NCBI RefSeq assembly: GCF_013702265.1
Contig: NZ_CP059348.1
Location: 2,542,001 to 2,606,000, forward strand
From: Providencia rettgeri
GTDB lineage: Bacteria; Pseudomonadota; Gammaproteobacteria; Enterobacterales; Enterobacteriaceae
DNA length: 64,000 nt
Direction: 5' to 3'
The notes beneath the pieces are model-generated. The model did no database searches, was not told the origin of the DNA, and worked only from the letters and a program-made list of their open reading frames with translations. A program made the position numbers and the translations under genes. Positions 53,260 to 62,263 of the stretch are shown piece by piece (position 1 is the stretch's first letter; each line of letters begins with the position of its first letter).

Positions 53260-54234
53260 ATGAAGAAGTTCACAATCAATGCCTTAGCAGCAGCAATTTT
53301 TTTAGTTGGCGTTAACCAAGCAATGGCGTTACCCGAAAGAACAGAATGTATAGCCCCTGCCAAACCTGGCGGTGGCTTTGATTTAACCTGTAAACTTGTT
53401 CAAGTCTCCATGCTGGAAACCAAAGAGATCGAAAAACCGATGCGTGTGACTTATATGCCAGGTGGAATTGGTGCCGTTGCTTACAACGCCATCGTGGCTC
53501 AACGCCCAGCAGAGCCGGGCACCATCGTTGCATTCTCTGGTGGCTCCTTACTCAACCTTGCTCAAGGTAAATTTGGTCGTTACAACGAAAATGATGTTCG
53601 CTGGCTAGCAAGTGTTGGCAGCGACTATGGCATGATTGCCGTACGTGCCGACTCCCCTTATAAAACTTTAGGCGAACTGATGGACGCCTTCAAAAAAGAT
53701 CCAAACAGCATTGTCTTTGGTGCGGGTGGCTCTATCGGTAGCCAAGATTGGATGAAAACGGCGCTACTGGCCAAAGCTATCGACTTAGACCCACGTAAAA
53801 TGCGCTATGTGGCTTTCGAAGGCGGCGGTGAAACACTGACAGCCTTGTTAGGCAACCACGTCCAAGTGATCTCCGGCGATATTAGTGAAATGACCCCGTA
53901 TATCAGCGACGGAAAAATTCGCATCCTAGCAGTGTACGCCGATAAACGCTTACCAGATGCCTTATCCAATATTCCAACTGCTAAAGAGCAAGGCTACGAC
54001 ATTGTTTGGCCAATTATTCGCGGATTCTATATGGGACCAAAAGTGTCCGATGCGGATTACAACCAATGGGTTGAAGCCTTCCAAAAATTACAACAAACCG
54101 ACGAGTTTAAAAAGCAACGTGAATTACGTGGCTTGTTTGAATACAACCTATCGGGCCCAGAATTGGACGCTTACGTGAAAAAAGAAGTTGAGAACTACCG
54201 TGAGCAAGCGCGTTCCTTCGGATTAGCGAAATAA
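53260..54234 (+). CDS. tctC: TctC, tricarboxylate-binding periplasmic protein
   Basis: Extracytoplasmic solute receptor of the tripartite tricarboxylate transporter (TTT). The Sec signal (MKKFTINALAAAIFLVGVNQ, cleavage after AMA) is followed by a Bug-type fold with the carboxylate-binding loop PAKPGGGFDLTCKLVQ and the second loop FGAGGSIGSQDWMKT. 324 residues (typical about 325). First gene of tctCBA; GAGG precedes the ATG by about nine bases. Confidence 0.93.
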   Translation: MKKFTINALAAAIFLVGVNQAMALPERTECIAPAKPGGGFDLTCKLVQVSMLETKEIEKPMRVTYMPGGIGAVAYNAIVAQRPAEPGTIVAFSGGSLLNLAQGKFGRYNENDVRWLASVGSDYGMIAVRADSPYKTLGELMDAFKKDPNSIVFGAGGSIGSQDWMKTALLAKAIDLDPRKMRYVAFEGGGETLTALLGNHVQVISGDISEMTPYISDGKIRILAVYADKRLPDALSNIPTAKEQGYDIVWPIIRGFYMGPKVSDADYNQWVEAFQKLQQTDEFKKQRELRGLFEYNLSGPELDAYVKKEVENYREQARSFGLAK

Positions 54235-54244
54235 CGGAGTCACC

Positions 54245-54676
54245 ATGAGCCAACGCATATTTGCCATAGTCTGGCTAATACTGTGTGGGATCGGGCTGTA
54301 TATCGGCTGGGGCATCCAAAGTGAGTTTACCTATGAACCACTGGGCCCCCGCCCCTTCCCGATAGCCATACTGTCATTAATGACCCTGTGCGCACTCGCA
54401 CTTCTACTGGGTCGCCAAGAAACGGTTGAATGGCCAAAGCCTTATGTCTTGCGCCGTTTAGTCTTGTTAATCATTGCATTAGTTATTTATGCATGGGCGT
54501 TTGAGTGGTTAGGATTCCCATTAGCGACCACCTTATTAACCATCAGCGTTGCCCTGTTATTTGGTGCAACCCCGATAGCCGCTCTGATTTCCGGTCCGAT
54601 TCTTGGTCTTTCGCTGTTTTACGCCTTCGACAAATTGCTCGATGTGACATTGCCCATCGGCGAACTTTTTAGCTAA
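54245..54676 (+). CDS. tctB: TctB, small membrane subunit of the tricarboxylate transporter
   Basis: Four-helix inner-membrane protein of the TTT transporter, 143 residues. It begins MSQRIFAIVWLILCGIGLYI and has the expected GPRPFPIAILSLMTLCALA stretch. It lies ten bases after tctC and ten before tctA, in standard order. Confidence 0.93.
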   Translation: MSQRIFAIVWLILCGIGLYIGWGIQSEFTYEPLGPRPFPIAILSLMTLCALALLLGRQETVEWPKPYVLRRLVLLIIALVIYAWAFEWLGFPLATTLLTISVALLFGATPIAALISGPILGLSLFYAFDKLLDVTLPIGELFS

Positions 54677-54686
54677 GGAGAAAAGT

Positions 54687-56195
54687 ATGGAAACGTGGAT
54701 GTATTTATCTCAAGGCTTTGAGGTAGCGCTGATCCCGCAAAATATTATGATCGGGCTGATTGGCTGTTTCATCGGCACGATTGTCGGCATGTTACCGGGT
54801 TTAGGCCCTATCAACGGCGTAGCGATATTATTACCCTTAGCGTTTGCGCTCAAGCTACCGGCCGAATCCGCACTTATTTTACTGGCTACCGTCTATCTAG
54901 GATGCGAGTACGGAGGACGAATTTCCGCCATCCTATTGAACGTTCCCGGTGACGCCGCGGCGATTATGACCACGTTAGATGGTTATCCGATGGCGAAGCA
55001 AGGCCAAGGCGGTATCGCGCTCTCGATTTCTGCCGTCAGTTCATTTATCGGTTCCACCATTGCGATTGTTGGGATCATTTTATTTGCACCTTTACTGGCA
55101 CAATGGTCGCTCGCTTTCGGGCCTGCTGAATATTTCGCGTTGATGGTTTTTGCTATCGCGTGTTTAGGCAGCATGATGAGCCAAAACCCCGTCAAATCGC
55201 TGCTCGCAGCATTGATTGGTTTGGCGCTAGCGACCGTCGGTGTCGATGCCAACTCTGGGGAATACCGTTTTACCTTTGACAGCGTTAACCTATCCGATGG
55301 CGTTCAGTTTATCGTCGTGGTTATTGGACTGTTCTCTGTGAGTGAAATATTACTCATGCTAGAAGGCACCGCGACCGGACAAGGATTAATCCGCAAAACG
55401 GGTCGAATGTTATTTAGCAAGAAAGAGGCTAAAGCCTGTGCTGGCCCAACATTACGATCCTCATTTATTGGCTTCTTTGTAGGAATTTTGCCGGGTGCGG
55501 GGGCAACTATCGCCAGCGCCATCACCTATATGACAGAGAAAAAAATTGCCGGTGATAAAGGGACATTTGGTGAAGGAGATGTTCGCGGTGTCGCGGCACC
55601 TGAAGCCGCCAATAACGCCTCTGCTTGTGGGTCATTTATTCCGATGTTAACTCTCGGTGTTCCGGGTTCGGGGACGACAGCGGTTATGATGGGGGCACTG
55701 ACCCTGTATAACATCACTCCGGGTCCGGGGATGTTTACTGAACAGCCACATATCGTTTGGGGATTAATTGCCGCGCTGCTTATCGCTAACGTTGTGTTGT
55801 TAGTAATGAATATTCCGCTGATTGGTCTATTCACTCGAATGCTCACCGTACCGCTGTGGTTCTTAGTCCCTGCGATTGCTTGTGTCTCTGCAGTGGGTGT
55901 TTACGCCGTACATAGCACCACTTTTGACTTGTTACTGATGATGGGGCTTGGGGTATTCGGCTATATCTTAAGGAAGATGAATTTCCCACTATCCCCGCTG
56001 ATCCTCGGATTTGTTTTGGGTGAGATGTTAGAGCAAAACCTGCGCCGCTCGTTGTCTATCAGTAATGGGGATTTTAATATTCTGTGGAGCAGTACGATTT
56101 CTAAGAGCTTATTAATTCTGGCGGTGTTGGTGCTGGTGTTACCACCGATTGTGAAGCTTATTCGTAAACGCCGTCATCAAACTGCGAAAGCATAA
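54687..56195 (+). CDS. tctA: TctA, large membrane subunit of the tricarboxylate transporter
   Basis: Twelve-helix permease of the TTT transporter, 502 residues. It shows the internally duplicated G-x-x-x-G-x-x-P-G motif, GTIVGMLPGLGPINGVAI in the first half and GFFVGILPGAGATIASAI in the second, and SFIPMLTLGVPGSGTTAVMM. Together with TctB and TctC it takes up citrate or related tricarboxylates with sodium. A terminator follows the stop. Confidence 0.95.
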   Translation: METWMYLSQGFEVALIPQNIMIGLIGCFIGTIVGMLPGLGPINGVAILLPLAFALKLPAESALILLATVYLGCEYGGRISAILLNVPGDAAAIMTTLDGYPMAKQGQGGIALSISAVSSFIGSTIAIVGIILFAPLLAQWSLAFGPAEYFALMVFAIACLGSMMSQNPVKSLLAALIGLALATVGVDANSGEYRFTFDSVNLSDGVQFIVVVIGLFSVSEILLMLEGTATGQGLIRKTGRMLFSKKEAKACAGPTLRSSFIGFFVGILPGAGATIASAITYMTEKKIAGDKGTFGEGDVRGVAAPEAANNASACGSFIPMLTLGVPGSGTTAVMMGALTLYNITPGPGMFTEQPHIVWGLIAALLIANVVLLVMNIPLIGLFTRMLTVPLWFLVPAIACVSAVGVYAVHSTTFDLLLMMGLGVFGYILRKMNFPLSPLILGFVLGEMLEQNLRRSLSISNGDFNILWSSTISKSLLILAVLVLVLPPIVKLIRKRRHQTAKA

Positions 56196-56226
56196 TTCCA
56201 AACTGTACGTTATGACTGAAAGACTT

Positions 56227-56246
56227 AGCCCCATGAAAATGGGGCT
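56227..56246 (+). terminator. Rho-independent terminator of tctCBA
   Basis: AGCCCCAT (56227-56234) and ATGGGGCT (56239-56246) form an 8-bp stem with a tetraloop, followed by seven Ts. Confidence 0.9.
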
Positions 56247-56262
56247 TTTTTTGTTTACTAGC

Positions 56263-56589
56263 TCACTGATTTTCTAATTTCGGGTATCCCTGCTCACGTA
56301 GCCATTCGCGACCCACATCAATGGTTGGCGTTTGTACAATAAAGACAAACAAGGCACCGATCATACCGCCTAACAATGCGCCGCCTAGAAAGCCACCAGA
56401 AAAGAAACCAAAGAAAAACAACATGAAGGCCAATACGGCGGAAAGTAAAACCGCGAGTCCAGTGAGCTTCCAATATTTCGCGCCCATGCGTTTTTTACCT
56501 TCTTTCAGGCATTGACGAAACAAGCGCCCTTGCTCTTTTCTCTCTAATCCTGCTAATTCAGGAACACTCTTCGCCGTCCAATACGCCAT
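56263..56589 (-). CDS. Small two-helix membrane protein, unknown
   Basis: A 108-residue protein with a hydrophilic, basic N-terminal third (ELAGLERKEQGRLFRQCLKE) and two adjacent membrane helices (WKLTGLAVLLSAVLAFMLFF, then the glycine-rich GGFLGGALLGGMIGALFVFI), ending in a soluble tail. AAGG lies eight bases before the ATG. No family recognised. It points toward the tct terminator and appears monocistronic. Confidence 0.65.
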   Translation of the reverse strand: MAYWTAKSVPELAGLERKEQGRLFRQCLKEGKKRMGAKYWKLTGLAVLLSAVLAFMLFFFGFFSGGFLGGALLGGMIGALFVFIVQTPTIDVGREWLREQGYPKLENQ

Positions 56590-56730
56590 CTTATCTACCT
56601 TTCTTTTTAATTAAATTTTGTCTAACGCATTTATACGCAGCTTAGAGGTAAGATACTTGCGGATAACTCTGATAATCGTCGTGAGAACGTCAATATTCAG
56701 TGGGCTGAGCGGTTTGTGTGGTCAATAAAA

Positions 56731-56757
56731 TTTGCCCCATAAAGATTTCGGGGCAAA
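56731..56757. terminator. Terminator of the 85-residue gene
   Basis: TTTGCCCC (56731-56738) pairs with GGGGCAAA (56750-56757), loop of 11. Both flanks are T-rich in the outgoing direction (TTTTATTG on minus, CTTTTTATT on plus), so it can work both ways. Confidence 0.75.
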
Positions 56758-56764
56758 CTTTTTA

Positions 56765-57022
56765 TTAATAAAACGGATATTTCGTATAACTCAGCAAGGT
56801 AACATTTTTATTACTCGCGTCTTCGCCATAATAAACATGTTTTGATGGTGGTGTGAAAATCTGAACCGCTTCTTTTTGTCGTTTTTCAAAAAGTGGAAAC
56901 GTGATTTTAGTGTTAAATGCACGCTTAATTTTGGCAGGGAACAGCCCCTTAATACTTTTAATCAATGCATTACCCAAAATTTTTAAATCATTTTTCCAAA
57001 TCTTACACCGTGTGAAATCCAT
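56765..57022 (-). CDS. Small basic protein of 85 residues, unknown
   Basis: Starts MDFTRCKIWKNDLKILGNAL and ends YTKYPFY, strongly basic in the middle (FPAKIKRAFNTKITFPLFEK). A very good ribosome-binding site (AAGGAG, five to six bases ahead) and a following terminator make expression likely. No membrane helix, signal peptide or family motif seen. Confidence 0.55.
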   Translation of the reverse strand: MDFTRCKIWKNDLKILGNALIKSIKGLFPAKIKRAFNTKITFPLFEKRQKEAVQIFTPPSKHVYYGEDASNKNVTLLSYTKYPFY

Positions 57023-57130
57023 ATTAGCTCCTTATTGATACATTAATGGAGCAAATATCATGGCACTATTTTCATTACGGTAATTTAATAAAATGATGAT
57101 TATGGTGGCGACAATAATTAAGCCATAAAA

Positions 57131-57156
57131 AAAGCGAGAGCCTTAGCCCTCGCTTT
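57131..57156 (-). terminator. Rho-independent terminator of fabB
   Basis: Eleven-base stem with one mismatch (arms 57131-57141 and 57146-57156). On the minus strand a run of seven Ts follows. It lies 28 bp after the fabB stop. Confidence 0.88.
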
Positions 57157-57184
57157 CTATGCAGTGCATTTCAGTGAATGAAAC

Positions 57185-58396
57185 TTATGCTTTGTATTTG
57201 CTCATCACTAACGTTGCGTTGGTACCACCAAAACCGAAGCTGTTAGACATCACTGTATTCAGTGCTTGCTCAGTTGGTTGGGTGATGATATTCAAGCCTT
57301 TCGCTTTCTCATCTAAATTTTCAACGTTGATGCTTGGTGCGATAAAGCCATGTTCTAACATCAGCAAGCTATAAATCGCTTCTTGAACGCCCGCTGCGCC
57401 TAAAGAGTGACCTGTCATCGCTTTGGTTGCAGAAAGTGCAGGGCAATCGTGACCAAACACTTCTTGGATAGCTTCTAACTCTTTAGTATCACCGACTGGC
57501 GTTGAAGTGCCGTGTGTGTTGATGTAATCGATTTTATCAACACCCTGCATTGCCATTTGCATACAACGCACTGCGCCTTCGCCCGATGGAGCCACCATAT
57601 CAGCACCGTCAGACGTTGCGCCGTAGCCAACGACTTCTGCGTAAATGTGTGCGCCACGTGCTAATGCATGCTCTAACTCTTCAACCACGACGATACCGCC
57701 GCCGCCCGCAATAACGAAACCATCACGGTCTTGGTCATAAGTTCTTGATGCTTTTGATGGAGTTTCGTTGTACTTAGTTGACAACGCGCCCATTGCATCG
57801 AACTCACAGGTCATTTCCCAGCTCAGTTCTTCACCGCCACCAGCAAACACAACATCTTGTTTGCCCAGTTGAATCAGTTCAACCGCGTGACCGATACAGT
57901 GTGCAGACGTTGAACATGCAGAGCTGATGGAGTAGTTAACGCCTTTGATTTTGAACGGGGTTGCTAAGCAAGCAGAAATACCGGAAGCCATTGCACGAGT
58001 CACCATATATGGACCCACACCACGCAGACCTTTTGCACGCATACCGTCAGAGCCAGCTACTTGGTTACGAGGAGAACCACCACCAGAGCCAACAACAACA
58101 CCCGTACGCAGGTTAGACACTTGGTCTTCCGCTAAACCTGAATCTTTAATCGCCTGTTCCATTGACAGGTAAGCATAGACAGAGCAATCACTCATGAAAC
58201 GGCGGACCTTACGGTCAATCAGACCTTCAGTATCCAGCTTGACATCACCCCAGACATGGCTACGCAGCCCTGCCTCTTTAAATTCTTCTGAGAAAGTGAT
58301 CCCGGAACGACCTTCCTTCAGAGAAGCCAGTACTTCTTCCTGGTTATTACCAATGCTGGAAACAATACCTAGGCCAGTTATGACTGCACGCTTCAT
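57185..58396 (-). CDS. fabB: Beta-ketoacyl-ACP synthase I FabB
   Basis: Condensing enzyme needed for unsaturated fatty acid elongation. The active-site Cys is in [20 protein letters not shown] near residue 162. The two catalytic histidines are in [14 protein letters not shown] and [17 protein letters not shown]. The C-terminus [14 protein letters not shown] is typical of KAS I. 403 residues (E. coli 406). FabR and FadR sites upstream show the expected control. Confidence 0.97.
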   Translation of the reverse strand: MKRAVITGLGIVSSIGNNQEEVLASLKEGRSGITFSEEFKEAGLRSHVWGDVKLDTEGLIDRKVRRFMSDCSVYAYLSMEQAIKDSGLAEDQVSNLRTGVVVGSGGGSPRNQVAGSDGMRAKGLRGVGPYMVTRAMASGISACLATPFKIKGVNYSISSACSTSAHCIGHAVELIQLGKQDVVFAGGGEELSWEMTCEFDAMGALSTKYNETPSKASRTYDQDRDGFVIAGGGGIVVVEELEHALARGAHIYAEVVGYGATSDGADMVAPSGEGAVRCMQMAMQGVDKIDYINTHGTSTPVGDTKELEAIQEVFGHDCPALSATKAMTGHSLGAAGVQEAIYSLLMLEHGFIAPSINVENLDEKAKGLNIITQPTEQALNTVMSNSFGFGGTNATLVMSKYKA

Positions 58397-58448
58397 TCGT
58401 TACCTCATGTCTATAATTATATGATTACGGGATTACAGGTGTCACTTT

Positions 58449-58484
58449 AGCTTACACTTGTACGCTGAACAAGTCCGATCAGGG
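58449..58484. promoter_or_regulatory. FabR and FadR operators upstream of fabB
   Basis: On the minus strand AGCGTACAAGTGTAAGCT (58449-58466) is a near-palindrome of the FabR type found before E. coli fabA and fabB. Next to it, on the fabB-distal side, CCCTGATCGGACTTGTT (58468-58484) matches the 17-base FadR site of E. coli fabA/fabB except for the first two bases. FadR should activate and FabR repress fabB. The gap to the fabB ATG is about 50-90 bp, and mnmC diverges on the other side. Confidence 0.85.
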
Positions 58485-58597
58485 TAAATATTTGTATTTT
58501 TTTTATCATGACACAAATAAGGCTTTTATGTGACGGTAGCCTTACAGTGATATCAGCGTTAGAATTTGAATATGATTTTGCAATAACGGGCTTAAAC

Positions 58598-60628
58598 GTG
58601 AAAAAGACAGCTGTACAAACCGCTCACCTCAGTTGGAATGAGGAAGGCACACCGATTTCAGAACAGTTTGAAGACATCTATTTTTCTAACCAAAATGGCT
58701 TAGAAGAGAGTCGCCATGTGTTTTTGCAGGGAAACCATTTTCCACAGCGATTTCTAACACACCAAGATGAAACTTGTGTGATTGCCGAGACAGGATTTGG
58801 TACTGGATTGAATTTTCTCGCTTTATGGCAGGCCTTCAACCAATTCAAAGCCGAAAACCCCAATGCAAAATTACAACGATTACATTTTATTAGCTTCGAA
58901 AAATACCCTTTATCAAAAGCCGATTTAATCGCCGCACACCGTTGTTGGCCAGAGTTAGCCGAGCTTTCAGAGCAATTATGCGAACAGTGGCCACCCGCCT
59001 TACCCGGTAACCATCGAATTATTTTAGAAAATAGTGCAATCACCCTCGATTTATGGATTGGTGATGTAAATACGCAAGTATCCATACTTAATGACAATTT
59101 AAACAATAAGATAGATGCGTGGTTTCTAGATGGTTTTGCCCCTTCCAAAAACCCGCAGATGTGGAGCGAACAGTTGTTCGCTGCAATGGCAAAATTTGCA
59201 CGTAAAGGTGGAACATTTGCCACCTTTACGGTTGCTGGATTTGTTAAACGTGGATTACAGCAAGCGGGCTTTACAATCATGAAGACCAAAGGATTTGGTC
59301 AGAAACGTCAAATGCTAACGGGGGTACTAGAAAATAATCTGACTCGCCCGATGGCACCTTGGTTTGCGCGTCAACCCGCATCTCATACCGATGATATCGC
59401 GATTATTGGCGGTGGTATTGCCAGCCTCACCTTAGCCCGTTCACTCAGGAAACGCGGTGTGAATGTCACTATTTACTGTCAAGACCAGCAAGTCGCCCAA
59501 AATGCGTCTGGAAACCGCCAAGGTGCAGTCTACCCCCTATTAACCGGGAACGATAATGCCCTAGAGCGCTTTTTTGTCAGTGGCTTCCCGTTTGCCACTC
59601 GCTTTTATCAGCAACTGAGCACGCAAGGTATCGAATTTAATGGGCAATGGTGTGGGGTAAGCCAAATGGCGTATAACCCTAAATCCACCAAAAAAATCGA
59701 CAACATGCTGCAAACCGAATGGCCGGAAGAGTTTGTTGTTGGCAAAGATAGGCAACAACTCAGTGAACTTAGTGGTGTGGATGTCAATCATCGAGGTATT
59801 TATTACCCCTCTGGCGGCTGGCTATGCCCTGCGCAATTATGCGAAAGCTTAGCGCAAAAACTCGCTGAAGAAGGCGTTAAATTCCACTTTGGTCTGTCAG
59901 TCACCGGCTTACAACGTTCAGAAAACGGTTGGGAACTGACATTCGATAACCAGCAAACAGCCCATCATCAAACGGTGGTGATTGCCAATGGCCATTTGCT
60001 GAATCAATTTGAGCAGACTCAGAACCTGCCTATCACCCCTGTTCGTGGGCAAGTGAGCCATATTCCGACAAACCCAACATTGCAGCAATTAAAAACCGTG
60101 TTGTGCTTCGAAGGTTATATGACGCCGGAAGATACCACAAACCAGCACCACTGCTTGGGGGCGAGTTATCAACGCGATAATTTGAGTCTTGAATACTCTA
60201 AGGAAGAGCAGCAAGAAAATCTGCAAAAATTGCTCACCAGCTTACCGGATGTGGATTGGACGGCGCAGGTGGATATCTCTGACCAACAATCTCGCCAAGG
60301 GATCCGCTGCGTGATCCGCGACCATATGCCGCTACTCGGCAATGTGCCTGACTTTGATGCTTTAATGCAGCAATATGCGGATTTACCTGACCAACTGCGC
60401 CACGAACACGCCGTTGCCCCATCCCCAGCTTATCCTGACCTGTTTGTATTCGGTGCATTAGGGGCTCGAGGACTTTCCACGGCCCCACTGTGTGCAGAAA
60501 TCCTCGCGGCGCAAATTTTTGATGAACCCATGCCTGCTGACGATGACGTACTTTCCGCATTACATCCAAATCGTTTTTGGGTGAGAAAGTTATTGGCGGG
60601 ACGCCCAATCACCACGAAAGAAGCATAA
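58598..60628 (+). CDS. mnmC: MnmC, bifunctional tRNA 5-methylaminomethyl-2-thiouridine enzyme
   Basis: Completes mnm5s2U34 in tRNA. The N-terminal methyltransferase (MnmC2, about 1-240) has the SAM loop [19 protein letters not shown] and the [16 protein letters not shown] motif. The C-terminal FAD oxidase (MnmC1) opens [19 protein letters not shown] and includes [16 protein letters not shown]. The GTG at 58598 ([19 protein letters not shown]) gives 676 residues, close to E. coli (668) and colinear with it. The frame also contains an ATG at 58508 without a ribosome-binding site, which would add 30 unrelated residues and run into the FadR site area. Confidence 0.93.
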   Translation: MKKTAVQTAHLSWNEEGTPISEQFEDIYFSNQNGLEESRHVFLQGNHFPQRFLTHQDETCVIAETGFGTGLNFLALWQAFNQFKAENPNAKLQRLHFISFEKYPLSKADLIAAHRCWPELAELSEQLCEQWPPALPGNHRIILENSAITLDLWIGDVNTQVSILNDNLNNKIDAWFLDGFAPSKNPQMWSEQLFAAMAKFARKGGTFATFTVAGFVKRGLQQAGFTIMKTKGFGQKRQMLTGVLENNLTRPMAPWFARQPASHTDDIAIIGGGIASLTLARSLRKRGVNVTIYCQDQQVAQNASGNRQGAVYPLLTGNDNALERFFVSGFPFATRFYQQLSTQGIEFNGQWCGVSQMAYNPKSTKKIDNMLQTEWPEEFVVGKDRQQLSELSGVDVNHRGIYYPSGGWLCPAQLCESLAQKLAEEGVKFHFGLSVTGLQRSENGWELTFDNQQTAHHQTVVIANGHLLNQFEQTQNLPITPVRGQVSHIPTNPTLQQLKTVLCFEGYMTPEDTTNQHHCLGASYQRDNLSLEYSKEEQQENLQKLLTSLPDVDWTAQVDISDQQSRQGIRCVIRDHMPLLGNVPDFDALMQQYADLPDQLRHEHAVAPSPAYPDLFVFGALGARGLSTAPLCAEILAAQIFDEPMPADDDVLSALHPNRFWVRKLLAGRPITTKEA

Positions 60629-60650
60629 GTGAAAGAAGCAGAAACGAAAA

Positions 60651-60834
60651 AGGGTTTCCATTTGGAAGCCCTCAGACCATTGACAAACCATCAGGTTTGG
60701 AAATGGCTCTTTTGGGTTGTAAAATTAACGAGGAAAATCAATTTATTGATTTTCGCCTGATAACACAAAGAGGGAAAAACCACGCTTTTATCCCTCTTTG
60801 TCATCAACCTCAAGGGCTTCCATTTGGAAGCCCT
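60651..60834. repeat. Hairpin-rich spacer with a duplicated 22-bp palindrome
   Basis: Between convergent mnmC and a GNAT gene lie four stem-loops in 184 bp. The outer two are near-identical copies of AGGGCTTCC-ATTT-GGAAGCCCT (60651-60672, with one T for C, and 60813-60834). Between them are GAAAATCAAT/ATTGATTTTC (60733-60742 and 60745-60754) and an 11-bp stem ACAAAGAGGGA/TCCCTCTTTGT (60765-60775 and 60791-60801). The flanking palindromes are inverted copies of each other by symmetry, as in REP/BIME or MITE-like elements. No T-runs of normal terminators follow the outer stems. Confidence 0.6.
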
Positions 60835-60855
60835 CTGTACGAATCAATATTAAAC

Positions 60856-61389
60856 TTAATTCACGTTCAACTGCATAGCACAGCGATCTATCGCTTGAAA
60901 CCCTGCATCCACTTCGTGTTGCAAGATATCTTGTAATTCACTCGTCAATTGCACCTCTTCCATTATCGAAAAACCAAGGCGCTGATAATATGGCGCATTC
61001 CACGGAATATCACGAAATGTGGTTAGTGTAACCTGACCAATCTGTAGGGACTGAGCGAACTCGATAACCTGCTGAATAAGCCGCTTACCTAAACCCTGCC
61101 CTTGCGCTGACTGCTGGACTGAAAGCTCCACAATATGCAGGCTATCACTCAAATGCTCCGCCATAATAAAGCCAACTGGCTGATCATGATTATCCACAGC
61201 AAGCCACTCTAAGCCATTCGCAATACACTCAACGTGGTTTTCTTCCGGTTGAACTTCACCTTGGGCAATCCAATCAAACTTCGGATGTCCGGCAAAAGTC
61301 TGCCCCGCAGACGCTTCTACCTCAGGTAAAAATTGGGCATCTTCATGGGTTGCTAATCGAATAGAATACATGCGGTCAATAGAGTCCAT
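60856..61389 (-). CDS. GNAT-family N-acetyltransferase
   Basis: A 177-residue acetyltransferase-type protein. The acetyl-CoA signature is in VQQSAQGQGLGKRLIQQVIE (the Q-x-x-G-x-G/A pattern). LEWLAVDNHDQPVGFIMAEH forms the central strands, and APYYQRLGFSIMEEVQL is the typical end. Substrate unknown. It starts four bases after the yfcL stop (alternative ATG at 61371, MYSIRLATHEDAQ), so it is the last gene of the yfcA-epmC-yfcL run. Confidence 0.85.
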   Translation of the reverse strand: MDSIDRMYSIRLATHEDAQFLPEVEASAGQTFAGHPKFDWIAQGEVQPEENHVECIANGLEWLAVDNHDQPVGFIMAEHLSDSLHIVELSVQQSAQGQGLGKRLIQQVIEFAQSLQIGQVTLTTFRDIPWNAPYYQRLGFSIMEEVQLTSELQDILQHEVDAGFQAIDRCAMQLNVN

Positions 61390-61393
61390 AAAA

Positions 61394-61666
61394 CTAACGC
61401 ACGGTATCTAACAGTGTTTTCCACATACCCAGCACCAAAACTTGGTCTGGCGGGGTCAATTCACCTGCTTTAATGGCGTTTTGGATACTCAGCTCAACGC
61501 GCTGATACAGTGCATCAACACTGGTTTCGTTCTCTTCTTCCAGCTCTGCTACAGCAAGGGTTAAGTGACCACGCAGATAGCCACCAGCAAACAGCTCATC
61601 ATCGCTGGCGTGTTCAACCATATCATCAATTTTTGTCAGTATGCGTGTTTCAAAATCCGCAAGCAT
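61394..61666 (-). CDS. yfcL: YfcL family protein
   Basis: Conserved small cytoplasmic protein of unknown role, 90 residues (E. coli 92). The stretch [20 protein letters not shown], continuing [12 protein letters not shown], is nearly the same as in E. coli. It lies 31 bp after epmC, in the standard order. Confidence 0.94.
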   Translation of the reverse strand: MLADFETRILTKIDDMVEHASDDELFAGGYLRGHLTLAVAELEEENETSVDALYQRVELSIQNAIKAGELTPPDQVLVLGMWKTLLDTVR

Positions 61667-61697
61667 GCTTAATCCTTAACTATAGTGAGTGATTCTA

Positions 61698-62246
61698 TTA
61701 GGCGAAAATATCTTCCGGATAAGGGAACAGTTCCGCGCAAAGTGGAGGTGTATTGTAAAACGATTGTAACGCATTAATAAAGCGCAGCGGTCTCTCTGGG
61801 ATACCTTTTTCGAGGTACTCCATCACTTGGGCATGCACTTTGCGCATAAAAGCGATACGGTCGGGTTCGAAATCCCCTTCTAAATTGTCGCAACTCACAT
61901 TAAACGGGATGCCCGTTGCCACACAGAAAAACCAATCTAGCGCTTGTGGTTTAATTTCAACCACTTCAAAGTCACACTGGGTTTTCTCATCGCGACCATC
62001 TGGGCAGTACCAATAACCGTAATCCACTTGCTGGCGACGTTTTTCCCCAGCAATGCACCAGTGAGAAATTTCATGGAGAGCACTGGTAAAAAAGCCGTGT
62101 GCAAATACAATTTGGCTGTATGGCGTGGTGTCATCGGCTGGTAAATAGATAGGCTCGTCGTCCCCTTTTACCAATTTGGTATTGTACTCTTCGCCGAAAC
62201 ACTGTTCGAAAATATCAATAAGTTGCTGATAATGATGTTGAGTCAT
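61698..62246 (-). CDS. epmC: EpmC, elongation factor P hydroxylase
   Basis: Hydroxylates the beta-lysyl-modified lysine of elongation factor P (formerly YfcM). HEISHWCIAGEKRRQQVDYG carries the His and Glu ligands of its non-heme iron site, with FEVVEIKPQALDWFF downstream. 182 residues as in E. coli. It lies 17 bp after yfcA. The other EF-P modification genes (epmA, epmB) are not in the window. Confidence 0.94.
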   Translation of the reverse strand: MTQHHYQQLIDIFEQCFGEEYNTKLVKGDDEPIYLPADDTTPYSQIVFAHGFFTSALHEISHWCIAGEKRRQQVDYGYWYCPDGRDEKTQCDFEVVEIKPQALDWFFCVATGIPFNVSCDNLEGDFEPDRIAFMRKVHAQVMEYLEKGIPERPLRFINALQSFYNTPPLCAELFPYPEDIFA

Positions 62247-62263
62247 GGAACGCTTAAATCATC

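Noticed and set aside
58508-58597. Longer MnmC starting at ATG 58508
   Set aside because: No ribosome-binding site and the additional 30 residues have no counterpart in E. coli MnmC; GTG at 58598 gives a colinear protein.
58678-59289. 203-codon frame antisense to mnmC
   Set aside because: Fully antisense to a conserved enzyme domain, with no ribosome-binding site or recognisable family.
60651-60834. CRISPR array
   Set aside because: Only two repeat copies, far apart, each a closed palindrome; no regular spacers and no cas genes.
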